Translations under genes and position numbers: made by a program
Notes under the pieces: model-generated
Database searches by the model: none
What the model was told of the DNA's origin: nothing
The model's input: the letters and a program-made list of their open reading frames with translations, nothing else
DNA from: JACVRN01 sp963715565
GTDB taxonomy: Bacteria > Acidobacteriota > Blastocatellia > Pyrinomonadales > Pyrinomonadaceae
Assembly: GCA_963715565.1 (NCBI GenBank)
Contig: OY970256.1
Span: 310,001-374,000 of the forward strand
Length of the DNA: 64,000 nt
Direction of reading: 5' to 3'
In this document: positions 54,530 through 63,363 of the stretch, piece after piece
Layout of the letters: each line of letters starts with the position of its first letter
Position numbering within the stretch: the stretch's first letter is position 1

Positions 54530-56719
54530 ATGTCATTCAGCACCTACTTTAGAGCTTCTTCCTACGCGATGCTGGCGACGAGCGCGCTGGCGCTCAGTGT
54601 GTCAGGCGGGGTCGGCCCGGCGCTCTGTCTGGCCTTTGCCGTGGTGCTCGTGGCGGCGTGGAAGCTTGAAGGGACGCGCTGGCAGATTCCGGAGCGCGCC
54701 GGGCTCGTCGTCGTTCTCCTGTCGCTTCCCGTTTTTTATCTCGATTGGAAGTACAATTCCGGCGGCGAAGACCGCGTCGGCGTCGCGGCGCTCGCGCATC
54801 TGATACTGTTTCTTTCCACCGTCAAGCTCTTACAAAAAAAGGCCGACCGCGACTGGGTCTTTCTATATCTCATCTCGTTCTTTGAAGTCCTGCTCGCAGC
54901 GGGCTTGAGCGTGAGCCCGCTCTTTTTGTTGACGCTCGGTCTCTACATGCTTTCGGCGCTCTCGACCGTGATCGCGTTCGAGATTAAAAAGGCGCGACGC
55001 AATGTGAAGATAGAGGAAACAAGGCTGCTGGTTGCGCCGGATTCGACGCTCTTCCGGCGTCTGACAAAAGCGAAGCGCCGCGCGCCCGCAGGCGAAGCGC
55101 GACGCCTGCCCTTCGTCTCCTTCGTGCTACTGCTGTTAATCTTCGGGCTGGCGCTCCCGCTCTTTCTCATCTCGCCGCGTTTTGGCGCGAGTGCTTTTAC
55201 CAGAAGCGATGGCCGACTGGCGGGCGTCACAGGCTTCTCCGACAACGTGACTTTGGGCGACATAGGCAAGCTTCAGCAAAGCAACGCGGTCGTGATGCGC
55301 GTGCGCGTCGAAGACGAGGGGCGCAATCTGTTGAACCTGCGTTGGCGGGGTGTAGCCCTTGATAGCTTCGACGGGCGCTCCTGGCGACGCTCGCCCGGAG
55401 ACAGTCGTCCCGTACGCGCAAACGACGAGCGCAATTTTTTCACGCTTGATACCACGGATAATCTGCACCGGCTGACGACGCAAACATTTTTTCTTGAGCC
55501 GATTGACACCCCTGTCGTGTTCGCCGCGCCGCGCGCCCTTGCCGTACAGGGACAGCTTCCCTTCGTTCGTCAGGACCGCGAAGGCGGTATCACTACGCGT
55601 CAACACCCGCTCGAACGCATCTCTTATAAAGTCATCTCCGATACGACGGAGCCGGAAGCGAATCTCCTGCGCGCGGATTCTCGCTCTTATACATCGCCGT
55701 TTAGTCGTTATCTACAACTTCCGGCAGAGCTTGATCCAGGAATCAGCCAGCTTGCGCGTGAAGTCATTGTCAAAGCCGGGGCGCGCAATCGTTACGACGC
55801 CGCGCGTGCCATAGAGCAGCACCTGCAAAGAGACTACGGCTACACACTGGATTTACGAGTCGGCGGCGCAGACCCGCTCGCGGATTTTCTCTTTCGCGTG
55901 CGCGAAGGCCACTGCGAATATTTCTCCACGGCGATGACTGTCATGCTGCGCACGCAGGGAATAGCGGCGCGCGTCGTCAACGGTTTTCAAAAGGGCGAGT
56001 ACAACGACACGGCCGATGTTTTCACCGTCACGCAGAAGGACGCGCATTCGTGGGTCGAGGTTTATTTTCCGGAAACATCGTCGTGGGTGACGTTTGACCC
56101 GACGCCCGCCGCAGGCCGTCCCCTTCGCGAGAGCACTGGCTTTGTCTCGCGCATAGGAAAATATGCGGAGGCCATGGAGCTTTACTGGAATCAATACGTC
56201 ATCGGCTACGACCGTCAGGAGCAGCGCTCGCTCGCTACCAGCTTGCGTAATCAGATAAGCACATTTCGACAGGTGCTGACGGACGTGATGTACGAGGCGA
56301 AGGCGGTGGTGGCGAATTGGTTGAGCGCCGTTCAGGGAACAAGCGGCGCAGGCCGCAACGGGCGCGTGCGCGCGTGGCTTCCGGTCATCGGCGGTCTTCT
56401 ACTGCTCGCGCTCTTAATCTTTCTCGCTCTCAGGATACGGCGTCTGGGTTTCTGGCAGGGCTTAAAGCTCTGGCACACTGCGGAGACGCGCGGCTCGATT
56501 GTGGAATTCTACGAGCGCATGACGAAGGCGCTGGCCGCGCGTGGACTCAGACGCGAGCGCGACGAAACGCCGCTTGAGTTTGCCGTCGCCACGGGCCTGC
56601 CCGAAGTGCTCCGCATCACGCGCGCTTACAACCGCGTACGCTTCGGCGCGCATGCTCTGTCATCCTCCGAGATGACGGAAATCGAACAATGTCTGACACG
56701 GATAGAAGGGAAAGGATGA
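54530..56719 (+). CDS. TgpA-type membrane transglutaminase-like protein
   Basis: A 729-residue inner-membrane protein of the TgpA (DUF3488 plus transglutaminase plus DUF4129) family. Six or so N-terminal helices (about residues 10-230) are followed by a large extracytoplasmic region. Its transglutaminase-like domain has the full catalytic triad: Cys462 (REGHCEYFSTAM), His506 (DAHSWVEVYF) and Asp523 (VTFDPTP). A further membrane segment (about 620-640) and a cytoplasmic DUF4129-like tail end the protein. Possible roles are peptide bond rearrangement or hydrolysis in the envelope; the substrate is unknown. Confidence 0.88.
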   Translation: MSFSTYFRASSYAMLATSALALSVSGGVGPALCLAFAVVLVAAWKLEGTRWQIPERAGLVVVLLSLPVFYLDWKYNSGGEDRVGVAALAHLILFLSTVKLLQKKADRDWVFLYLISFFEVLLAAGLSVSPLFLLTLGLYMLSALSTVIAFEIKKARRNVKIEETRLLVAPDSTLFRRLTKAKRRAPAGEARRLPFVSFVLLLLIFGLALPLFLISPRFGASAFTRSDGRLAGVTGFSDNVTLGDIGKLQQSNAVVMRVRVEDEGRNLLNLRWRGVALDSFDGRSWRRSPGDSRPVRANDERNFFTLDTTDNLHRLTTQTFFLEPIDTPVVFAAPRALAVQGQLPFVRQDREGGITTRQHPLERISYKVISDTTEPEANLLRADSRSYTSPFSRYLQLPAELDPGISQLAREVIVKAGARNRYDAARAIEQHLQRDYGYTLDLRVGGADPLADFLFRVREGHCEYFSTAMTVMLRTQGIAARVVNGFQKGEYNDTADVFTVTQKDAHSWVEVYFPETSSWVTFDPTPAAGRPLRESTGFVSRIGKYAEAMELYWNQYVIGYDRQEQRSLATSLRNQISTFRQVLTDVMYEAKAVVANWLSAVQGTSGAGRNGRVRAWLPVIGGLLLLALLIFLALRIRRLGFWQGLKLWHTAETRGSIVEFYERMTKALAARGLRRERDETPLEFAVATGLPEVLRITRAYNRVRFGAHALSSSEMTEIEQCLTRIEGKG

Positions 56720-56723
56720 AGAG

Positions 56724-56778
56724 ATTGATTCATTTATTCATCGGTTCATTGAATCAATGAATAAATGAACCGATGTAT
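56724..56778. repeat. Heptad-word intergenic hairpin (TTCATTT type)
   Basis: Words ttcattt, attcatc, ggttcat face atgaata, aatgaac, cgatg across a short loop. It starts 4 nt after one stop codon and ends 5 nt before the rimO ATG, where it could also hide the ribosome site. Confidence 0.65.
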
Positions 56779-56783
56779 CAATC

Positions 56784-58136
56784 ATGAAGAAAGTTGGTTT
56801 TATCAGTCTGGGTTGTCCAAAGAATCTCGTTGATAGCGAGGTCATGATGGGCCGTCTGCAGGAGGCGGGTTACGAGATTACGACGGATGCCACGGAGGCA
56901 GACACTGTTGTAGTCAACACCTGCGGATTTATAAATACTGCGAAGCAGGAGTCCATTGACGCTATTCTGGAAGCGGCGCGTTTGAAATCCGAGGGGCGTG
57001 CGCAGCGCCTTGTCGTGGCGGGCTGTCTGGTCGAGCGATACCGCGACGAGCTTCGCGCGGAGATGCCGGAAGTTGACGCCTTTATAGGCACAAATCAGAT
57101 TAACGACATCACGAAGGTTTGTGACGAGCGTGTCAACACGCGCTCGCTTCCAGTGCTTCCGCTCGGCAATCAAACGGCCACGTATCTTTATGACGAATCG
57201 ACGCCGCGTGTGCTCGCAACGCCCGGCTACACTGCTTACATCAAGATTGCGGAAGGCTGCGACCGTCCCTGCGCTTTCTGCTTTATCCCGCAGATGCGCG
57301 GCCATTTTCGCAGCCGTCGCTTCGGCTCGATTATGAGCGAGGCGCAATCTCTGGCCGCGCGCGGTGTCAAAGAGCTGGTGCTGGTGGCGCAGGATTCTTC
57401 GCGCTACGGCGAGGATTTGGGCGAGCAGGACGCGCTGGCGCACCTGCTGCGCGAGCTGTCGCAACTGGATGGCGTCGAATGGGTGCGCGTGATGTACACG
57501 TACCCGACGCACATCTCGGACGCTTTTCTGGACGTGCTGGCGACAGAGCCAAAGGCCGTCAAGTATCTGGACATGCCTTTGCAGCATGCCTCTGCGAACG
57601 TCCTGCGTTTGATGAAGCGCGGGGGAACGCGCGAGAGCCTTGAGCGATTAATCGCGCGCGTGCGCGAACGCGTACCGGGCATTGCCGTCCGCACGACTTT
57701 TATCACGGGCTTTCCCGGCGAGACTGATGAAGATTTTGAAGAGCTGCTCGCTTTCGTGCGTAACGTGGAGTTTGACCGCGTGGGCGTCTTTACCTACTCG
57801 GATGAAGAGGGAACGCCCGCGTTTGATTTACCCGGCAAGGTGGATGAGAAGGTAGCGAAGCGGCGTCGTGCCCGTTTGATGCGCGAGCAGAAGCGCATCT
57901 CCAAGCGCCGCAACCGCGCAAAGGTGGGGGAAACCGTGCGCGTTCTTTTTGAAGGTGTCTCGAAAGAGTCGGACCTGCTCTGGCAGGGGCGCATGGAGAC
58001 ACAGGCGGCGGAGATAGACGGCTCTGTGCTGATTAACGACGCGCCGGAAGAGTTTGAGCCTGTCGCGGGCCAGCTCGTCAACGTGCTTATCACCGAAGCG
58101 CACGATTATGATTTAGTCGGACGAATAGTCTCTTAG
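56784..58136 (+). CDS. rimO: Ribosomal protein S12 methylthiotransferase
   Basis: RimO adds a methylthio group to an aspartate of ribosomal protein S12. It has 450 residues. The N-terminal UPF0004 domain holds three Fe-S cysteines (SLGCPKNLVDSE, VNTCGFI, AGCLVERY). The radical-SAM cluster is C159-x3-C163-x2-C166 (EGCDRPCAFC). A C-terminal TRAM domain follows (about 380-450). MPLQHAS and GFPGETDEDF are as expected. The start is immediately after a heptad hairpin and has no clear ribosome site. Confidence 0.93.
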   Translation: MKKVGFISLGCPKNLVDSEVMMGRLQEAGYEITTDATEADTVVVNTCGFINTAKQESIDAILEAARLKSEGRAQRLVVAGCLVERYRDELRAEMPEVDAFIGTNQINDITKVCDERVNTRSLPVLPLGNQTATYLYDESTPRVLATPGYTAYIKIAEGCDRPCAFCFIPQMRGHFRSRRFGSIMSEAQSLAARGVKELVLVAQDSSRYGEDLGEQDALAHLLRELSQLDGVEWVRVMYTYPTHISDAFLDVLATEPKAVKYLDMPLQHASANVLRLMKRGGTRESLERLIARVRERVPGIAVRTTFITGFPGETDEDFEELLAFVRNVEFDRVGVFTYSDEEGTPAFDLPGKVDEKVAKRRRARLMREQKRISKRRNRAKVGETVRVLFEGVSKESDLLWQGRMETQAAEIDGSVLINDAPEEFEPVAGQLVNVLITEAHDYDLVGRIVS

Positions 58137-58178
58137 CCGAGCGCGTCTCAATTCATCATGACAAAAGAGGTGATGACA

Positions 58179-59159
58179 ATGAAGCTTCTCACATTCTGTT
58201 TTGTCGTCCTCCTCGTTTGCTGCTCTGCGCAAGCGGTGTCGGCTCAGGCTACAGGCTCGTGGGTCAAGGTCGCGCCGCCTGAGGAACAGTTCGCCGTCTT
58301 GATGCCGCAGTTTGCAGAGGGGAAAACGCAGAAGCACAGCTATGAACAACTGGACGTGGACGCGACCCTGTACTCGGTGGCAGAAGACGGGGTGGTTTAT
58401 ACAGTCTGGTCATTAATCAATCGCAATTTCAAGAACGCGGCACAGGTAGACGTGGATGATTATCTGGACGCCTGCGCAGAGCTTGTCTGGGAGTCGTTCC
58501 TGAAAGCGCGCAGGGATAAGTCTAAAAATCCGAAGGTTATGTATTACCAGCGCGCCGTGCAGGCAGGCGGACTTGCGGGGCGCGAGTATTTCGTCACGTT
58601 AGGAAACAAGCCTGGCGTCGTGCGTTTCTTTGTTAATGAGGAAAAGATTTTTGTCCTGACGGTATTAAACGCCGATGCAGGCTCAAGCGACTCGCTGCGA
58701 TTCCTGAGTTCATTCGAGCCCGATCGTGAGAAGGCTAAGCAAAGCCCGGACACGGACGCCGCGACAGACGGGACTGCAAAGTTAATCTTACAACGTGGGC
58801 CGGGCCGTGGCGGTAACACAGATCCCGCTGGACAGGTTGCGGACAACAATAGCGGCGTAGATTACGACAAAATTTTCACACCGCGAGAGGTCACGGAGAA
58901 AGCGCGTATTACCTACAGGCCCGAGCCGACTTACACAGAGAGAGCGCGTAAGTATCGCGTTTCTGGAACAGTAGTCCTCGAAGCCGTGCTCTCGAAGACA
59001 GGCGAAGTGACTGATGTGCAGGTTCGCAACAAATTGCCTCACGGGTTGACGCGCGCTTCCGTCGAAGCAGTTAAGCTCATGAAGTTTACTCCGGCATTAA
59101 AGGACGGCCTTCCCGTTTCGCAGCGCATCATGGTCGAGTACAACTATAATATCTACTAA
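58179..59159 (+). CDS. Exported protein with TonB C-terminal domain
   Basis: A 326-residue protein. A signal peptide (about 1-23) is followed by an uncharacterised domain (about 25-180) and a disordered linker. The C-terminal TonB domain spans about 245-326 (RARKYRVSGTVVLEAVLSKT, GLTRASVEAVKLMKF). A signal peptide instead of an uncleaved anchor, and a large N-terminal domain, set it apart from classic TonB. It may be a periplasmic adaptor. The ATG at 58179 has AGAGG 8 nt upstream; ATG 58158 is less likely. Confidence 0.78.
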   Translation: MKLLTFCFVVLLVCCSAQAVSAQATGSWVKVAPPEEQFAVLMPQFAEGKTQKHSYEQLDVDATLYSVAEDGVVYTVWSLINRNFKNAAQVDVDDYLDACAELVWESFLKARRDKSKNPKVMYYQRAVQAGGLAGREYFVTLGNKPGVVRFFVNEEKIFVLTVLNADAGSSDSLRFLSSFEPDREKAKQSPDTDAATDGTAKLILQRGPGRGGNTDPAGQVADNNSGVDYDKIFTPREVTEKARITYRPEPTYTERARKYRVSGTVVLEAVLSKTGEVTDVQVRNKLPHGLTRASVEAVKLMKFTPALKDGLPVSQRIMVEYNYNIY

Positions 59160-59263
59160 GAGCGCGGCGCGGCGTTGCGGGAAAAGGCTGCACATCTTCT
59201 ACGTCACAAACAAAGTGAGCTGGAAGATGCGCGCCCCATTATTTCAGGCTATCCTGTGCTTGC

Positions 59264-59884
59264 ATGACGACGATTAAAGAATCCAGCGACGAGTTGAATC
59301 CGGCGGTGGTCGCGCCGGGTGCGGCGGCTGTGGCTCATGGAAGAGGAACGCTTGCGGAGTATGTTGGGCTCGCGGTTGCGACTTGCGGCGTAGGCTACAT
59401 GCCGCTTGCGCCGGGAACGTGGGGCTCGATCGTCGGCGTTGGGCTTTATTTACTCTGTCGCGCCATGGGCTTGCGCCTCGTGTCGAGCGTGCAGGCAAGC
59501 GGACAGCTTACACAATTACAAGCCGAGACGCTTTTCACAGCTCTCCTGTTAGTCTTGATAACGGCGGTGACGCTTGCGGGCGTGTGGGGTGCGACGCGAG
59601 CCGAAAAGCTTTTAGGAAAAAAAGACCCGGGCGTCGTCGTGGTAGACGAAGTGGCCGGGCAACTGATAACTTTTCTTTTCGTCCCCCTTGGAACAGCGCT
59701 TTCGTGGTGGGTCGTCTGCGCAGGATTTTTGTTATTCCGCCTGTTCGACATCTGGAAGCCCTATCCGGCACGCCGTCTGGAAAGTCTGGAATCCGGATTG
59801 GGAATCATGGCCGACGATGTCGTCGCAGGGGCGTATGCTTCCATCATCATCGCGGCGGTTGTGGCAGTTAACCAGTTCATCTAG
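59264..59884 (+). CDS. pgpA: Phosphatidylglycerophosphatase A
   Basis: This membrane enzyme removes the terminal phosphate of phosphatidylglycerophosphate in phosphatidylglycerol synthesis. It has 206 residues. PgpA motifs are APGTWGS near residue 50, DPGVVVVDEVAGQLI near 124-138, LFDIWKPYPARRLE and GIMADDVVAGAYA. Four hydrophobic segments are present. A ~30-residue N-terminal tail extends the usual length. Confidence 0.92.
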   Translation: MTTIKESSDELNPAVVAPGAAAVAHGRGTLAEYVGLAVATCGVGYMPLAPGTWGSIVGVGLYLLCRAMGLRLVSSVQASGQLTQLQAETLFTALLLVLITAVTLAGVWGATRAEKLLGKKDPGVVVVDEVAGQLITFLFVPLGTALSWWVVCAGFLLFRLFDIWKPYPARRLESLESGLGIMADDVVAGAYASIIIAAVVAVNQFI

Positions 59885-59898
59885 CGGAGGTGTCAAAG

Positions 59899-60120
59899 GT
59901 GCAGGAAGAGAGAGCTAAAACAAACGAGAGCATCACGCCGGGCAAAGAGGAGGCCGAGCAAGAGGCTACGAGCAAAGAGACCTTGAGCGACGTCAAAGAA
60001 AGCGAGAAGAGTTCGGACGCGGAGAGCGGCGGCGGAAGCTCCAAGACTCCGTCGCCCGACGGGCAGTTTGATGAACCGCCCGCTTCATCGGGGCCGGGAA
60101 GCGAAACCGGGCCGATGTAA
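59899..60120 (+). CDS. Small acidic, disordered protein
   Basis: A 73-residue frame rich in Glu, Ser, Lys and Pro, with no hydrophobic core, ending in SETGPM. GGAGG lies 8 nt before a GTG at 59899; an earlier in-frame GTG at 59890 overlaps that site. It starts 14 nt after pgpA. No family is recognised. The good ribosome site and spacing support translation; its function is unknown. Confidence 0.5.
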   Translation: MQEERAKTNESITPGKEEAEQEATSKETLSDVKESEKSSDAESGGGSSKTPSPDGQFDEPPASSGPGSETGPM

Positions 60121-60150
60121 GGCCGTGTGAATTAAAAAGTAGAAAGAGCG

Positions 60151-60195
60151 GGCGAGCCGTCGAAGGATTCAAAAATTTCGATGGCTCGCCTTTTC
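60151..60195. terminator. Terminator shared by convergent genes
   Basis: The stem ggcgagcc(g)tcgaa pairs with ttcga(t)ggctcgcc around an A-rich loop and is followed by ttttctctct. The corA stop codon and last codons lie inside it. Confidence 0.65.
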
Positions 60196-61203
60196 TCTCT
60201 CCACGTTCTTATATTTCGGGGTCTGGCTGCCGATCCAGCCGCGCCGCCAGAAGAAAATCAACATCCCTATCGCCACCACCAGCATAACTCCTAAGACGAC
60301 GAAATAGCTGTACTCCCAGTGAAGCTCAGGCAGGTTGTCGAAATTCATTCCGTAGAGACCCGCGATAAAAGTCAGCGGCAGCATGATGGCCGAGAAAATC
60401 GTCAGCACCTTCATGATTTCGTTCATCCGGTTCGAGACGACCGAGAGATAAGCGTCGAGCGCGCCCGTAATCAGGTCGCGATAATTTTCCGCCAGGTCCG
60501 TGACGCGCACCAGGTGGTCGTAGATGTCCCGGAAGAAGGGAAGCGCCTGCTCGTCTATCAACGCGAACTGGCCGTGGCTCATACGATAGAGAATGTCGAG
60601 CTGCTTGGAGGAGATTCGACGCAGGCGCAGGACGCTTCTCTTCAAGCTCATGATTTCTTCCAGAATGGAAGTGTCCGGTTGCTTGAGATGAAAGATTCTG
60701 TCTTCGAGCGTGGCGATGCGCTCGTCGAAATCGTCAAGGACGGGCGTGTAATAATCTACAATCTGGTCGAGAATCTGGTGTAGGAGAAAGGTAGGCCCAC
60801 GCTGGCAGGGGACGGTGCTGGAAAGCACACGCTGCCTGACGTTGTTGATGCTGCGAAATTCCTCTATATGAAAAGTGATGACGTAATTCTGGCCGAGCAC
60901 GCCGTCAAGCTCTATGGTATTGAAGCGCTCGGCGGAGGTGTCTGCGCGCACGCCGTGCATGATGAAGTAAAGATAGTTCGGGAACTCTTCGATTTTCGGA
61001 TGATGGCGCGTCGCGCGGCAATCTTCCACGACGAGCGGGTGCAGGCCGAAGATATCTATCAACAACTGGTCTTCCTCGACGGGCGGATTTTCCATGTCCA
61101 CCCAGATGGTGAGCGATTTGTCCTTGAGCAACTCCGGCAGGTCGGCAGCCGTATAGTTCGTCTCAATCTTCTCCGCACCGGGCCGGTAAACAAAAATTTC
61201 CAT
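60169..61203 (-). CDS. corA: CorA-family magnesium/cobalt transporter
   Basis: A 344-residue inner-membrane channel for Mg2+. The large N-terminal cytoplasmic domain is followed by two C-terminal membrane helices (about 272-294 and 304-326) with the selectivity motif YGMNF between them. FAGLYGMNFDNLP-type sequence is typical (here FIAGLYGMNFDNLPEL). AGGAG lies 7 nt before the ATG at 61203; the frame is open upstream but without homology. A riboswitch was looked for upstream and not seen. Confidence 0.93.
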   Translation of the reverse strand: MEIFVYRPGAEKIETNYTAADLPELLKDKSLTIWVDMENPPVEEDQLLIDIFGLHPLVVEDCRATRHHPKIEEFPNYLYFIMHGVRADTSAERFNTIELDGVLGQNYVITFHIEEFRSINNVRQRVLSSTVPCQRGPTFLLHQILDQIVDYYTPVLDDFDERIATLEDRIFHLKQPDTSILEEIMSLKRSVLRLRRISSKQLDILYRMSHGQFALIDEQALPFFRDIYDHLVRVTDLAENYRDLITGALDAYLSVVSNRMNEIMKVLTIFSAIMLPLTFIAGLYGMNFDNLPELHWEYSYFVVLGVMLVVAIGMLIFFWRRGWIGSQTPKYKNVEREKASHRNF

Positions 61204-61390
61204 CTTCAGGCTCCTAAAGACTCGTTTGAAATCACGACGCAAAAAAATAGCGGCGCGGGAGTTTACCATTATGCGAGCCGCGTCCGCCAGAGTTGTTTTC
61301 GCGGCAACTCGACTGCCCGGCGCGCTGCCTGTTAGTATGTACGGTTCTCAAATGTCAAAGAAAGATTCGCTATTAAACCGACGGGTGTTT

Positions 61391-62992
61391 ATGACTAAAC
61401 AGAAAATATTTGTTTCCGACGACGTCAGCCAGAGCGGGCTTGAGCCTTTAGAGGCCGGGGGCTTCGCGGTCGAAAAGAAGACCGGCCTCTCTACGGAAGC
61501 ACTGCGCGCCGCTCTCGCCGATTGCGAGGGCCTCATCGTGCGCAGCGAGACGAAAGTCACTGCCGAGTTGATGGACTACGCGAAGCAGTTGCGCGTGGTG
61601 GGCCGCGCCGGAGTGGGCGTGGATAACATAGACGTGCCGGCGGCGACGGCGCGGGGCATCGTCGTGATGAACGCGCCGGACGGCAACACCATGACTACGG
61701 CAGAGCACACGCTGGCGCTTTTGATGGCGCTCGCGCGGCGCACGCCGCAGGCCGTGGCGAGCCTCAAGGCCGGGCGCTGGGAGCGCAAGCGTTTCATAGG
61801 CGTAGAGCTACAGGGAAAAACACTGGGCGTCGTCGGCCTCGGGCGCATAGGGCGCGTCGTGGCCTCTCGTGCGCGCGGCTTCGGCATGAACATAGTTGCC
61901 TTTGATCCCTTTGTCGCGCCCGAGCAGGCGCGCGATCTCGAAATCGAAATCTCCACGCTCGAAGACGTGCTTGCGCGCGCAGACTTTCTGACCATTCACA
62001 CTCCGCTCACGGCGGATACGCGCGGGCTCATAGGTCGCGACGCCTTCGCGCGTATGAAGCAGGGCGTGCGTGTTATCAACTGTGCGCGCGGCGGTCTGGT
62101 GGACGAGCGCGCGCTCCTTGAAGCGATTAAGGAAGGCAAGGTCGCGGGCGCAGCCCTTGACGTTTTTGAGACGGAGCCGCCGCCCGAAGACCATCCATTG
62201 CTCCAGCGCGAAGAAGTCATAGCTACTCCGCACCTCGGCGCATCTACGACAGAAGCGCAGGAAGGCGTAGCCTTCACGGTGGCCGAGCAGATGCGAGACT
62301 TTCTTTTGACGGGTGCATTGCGCGGCGCTGTCAACGTGCCCGCGCTCGGCGCACGCGAGCTTAACCAGCTACAGCCCTACATGGAGCTGGCCGAAAGCCT
62401 TGGCCGCTTTCAGGCACAGTTGCTCGACGAAACAGCCGTCCGCGAAGTCCACATAGAATACGCAGGCGAAGTCGCTGAGTTGGATGCGGCGCCCGTCACG
62501 CGCTCGTTCCTCGCGGGTCTACTGCGCGACATGAGCGCGCGCGTCAACGTCGTCAACGCCTTTCTCATAGCGGACGAGCGCGGCATCAGCGTCACTGCCT
62601 CTTACAAACGCGCCGGAAGCGGCAACGAATTTCTCCCGGCCCTGCGCACGCGCATCTTAACCACTAGCGGCGAGCAACGGCTCGCGGGCGCGCTCTTTAA
62701 GCCGGGCAGCGACGGTCGCATCACGGAGATTAACGGCTTTCACATCGAAGCCATCCCGCGCGGCCACATGGTCGTGATGCGCAACCGAGACGTTCCCGGC
62801 GTCATCGGTCGCGTAGGCACAATTCTAGGCGAGCGCGGCGTCAACATCAGCCGTTTTCATCTGGGGCGACGTGAGCGCGGCGGCGAAGCAATGGCCGTCA
62901 TAGAAGTAGACGCGCCGCTGGAGCGCGAAACACTCGAAGCCCTGCGCTCCTTCGAGCACGTCATCTCGGCCCGCCCGATTGAGTTGATCTGA
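61391..62992 (+). CDS. serA: D-3-phosphoglycerate dehydrogenase
   Basis: SerA oxidises 3-phosphoglycerate in the first step of serine synthesis. It has 533 residues and is of the long type. The substrate and NAD-binding domains include VGRAGVGVDNIDV, GLGRIGRVVASRA, CARGGLVDE (Arg), DVFETEPP (Glu) and TPHLGAST (His). An allosteric substrate-binding domain (about 320-450) and a C-terminal ACT domain (about 458-530, VPGVIGRVGTILGERGVNI) follow. The ATG at 61391 gives the usual length; ATG 61352 is an alternative. It is divergent from corA. Confidence 0.93.
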   Translation: MTKQKIFVSDDVSQSGLEPLEAGGFAVEKKTGLSTEALRAALADCEGLIVRSETKVTAELMDYAKQLRVVGRAGVGVDNIDVPAATARGIVVMNAPDGNTMTTAEHTLALLMALARRTPQAVASLKAGRWERKRFIGVELQGKTLGVVGLGRIGRVVASRARGFGMNIVAFDPFVAPEQARDLEIEISTLEDVLARADFLTIHTPLTADTRGLIGRDAFARMKQGVRVINCARGGLVDERALLEAIKEGKVAGAALDVFETEPPPEDHPLLQREEVIATPHLGASTTEAQEGVAFTVAEQMRDFLLTGALRGAVNVPALGARELNQLQPYMELAESLGRFQAQLLDETAVREVHIEYAGEVAELDAAPVTRSFLAGLLRDMSARVNVVNAFLIADERGISVTASYKRAGSGNEFLPALRTRILTTSGEQRLAGALFKPGSDGRITEINGFHIEAIPRGHMVVMRNRDVPGVIGRVGTILGERGVNISRFHLGRRERGGEAMAVIEVDAPLERETLEALRSFEHVISARPIELI

Positions 62993-63006
62993 AAAGTTGA
63001 TTGAAG

Positions 63007-63161
63007 AGTCCCGTAGGGACTGAATGTTTATAGTTTAACGGCATCAATCAAGAATCAAGCTCCGTAGGAGCGACATGTTTAGCGTCTATCACATGCCGCT
63101 CCTACGGAGCTTGATTCCTGGAAATGCGTGCGAGCTATAAACATCCTCGCTCCTACGGAGC
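63007..63161. repeat. Cloverleaf-like intergenic element, variant C
   Basis: Two short terminal hairpins (63007-63021 agtcccgtagggact; 63149-63161 gctcctacggagc) flank a stem atgtttatag/ctataaacat (63024-63033 with 63135-63144). That stem encloses a long central arm (63052-63117). Words such as ccgtaggagcgacatg link it to copies A and B, but the layout differs. Confidence 0.65.
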
Positions 63162-63363
63162 TAATCGAATGACAGCGACTTTTCAAACAGTTTCTAACAA
63201 TTCAATTCAACCGACCGCTCAATAGCATCTCTTTCATCGCCCGAGAGTCTATTGACAGGACGACTTCAGCGGGACTATCTTCTGCACATCGCATTTCCGC
63301 GTTTTTTGCTAACGAGAAACGGATGCTCGTTGGTCTCACCATCTCACCAAAAGGAGGAATTCC

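Noticed and set aside
60900..61390. Magnesium riboswitch upstream of corA or serA
   Set aside because: The divergent gap is short and no M-box or ykoK-like conserved elements were recognised.
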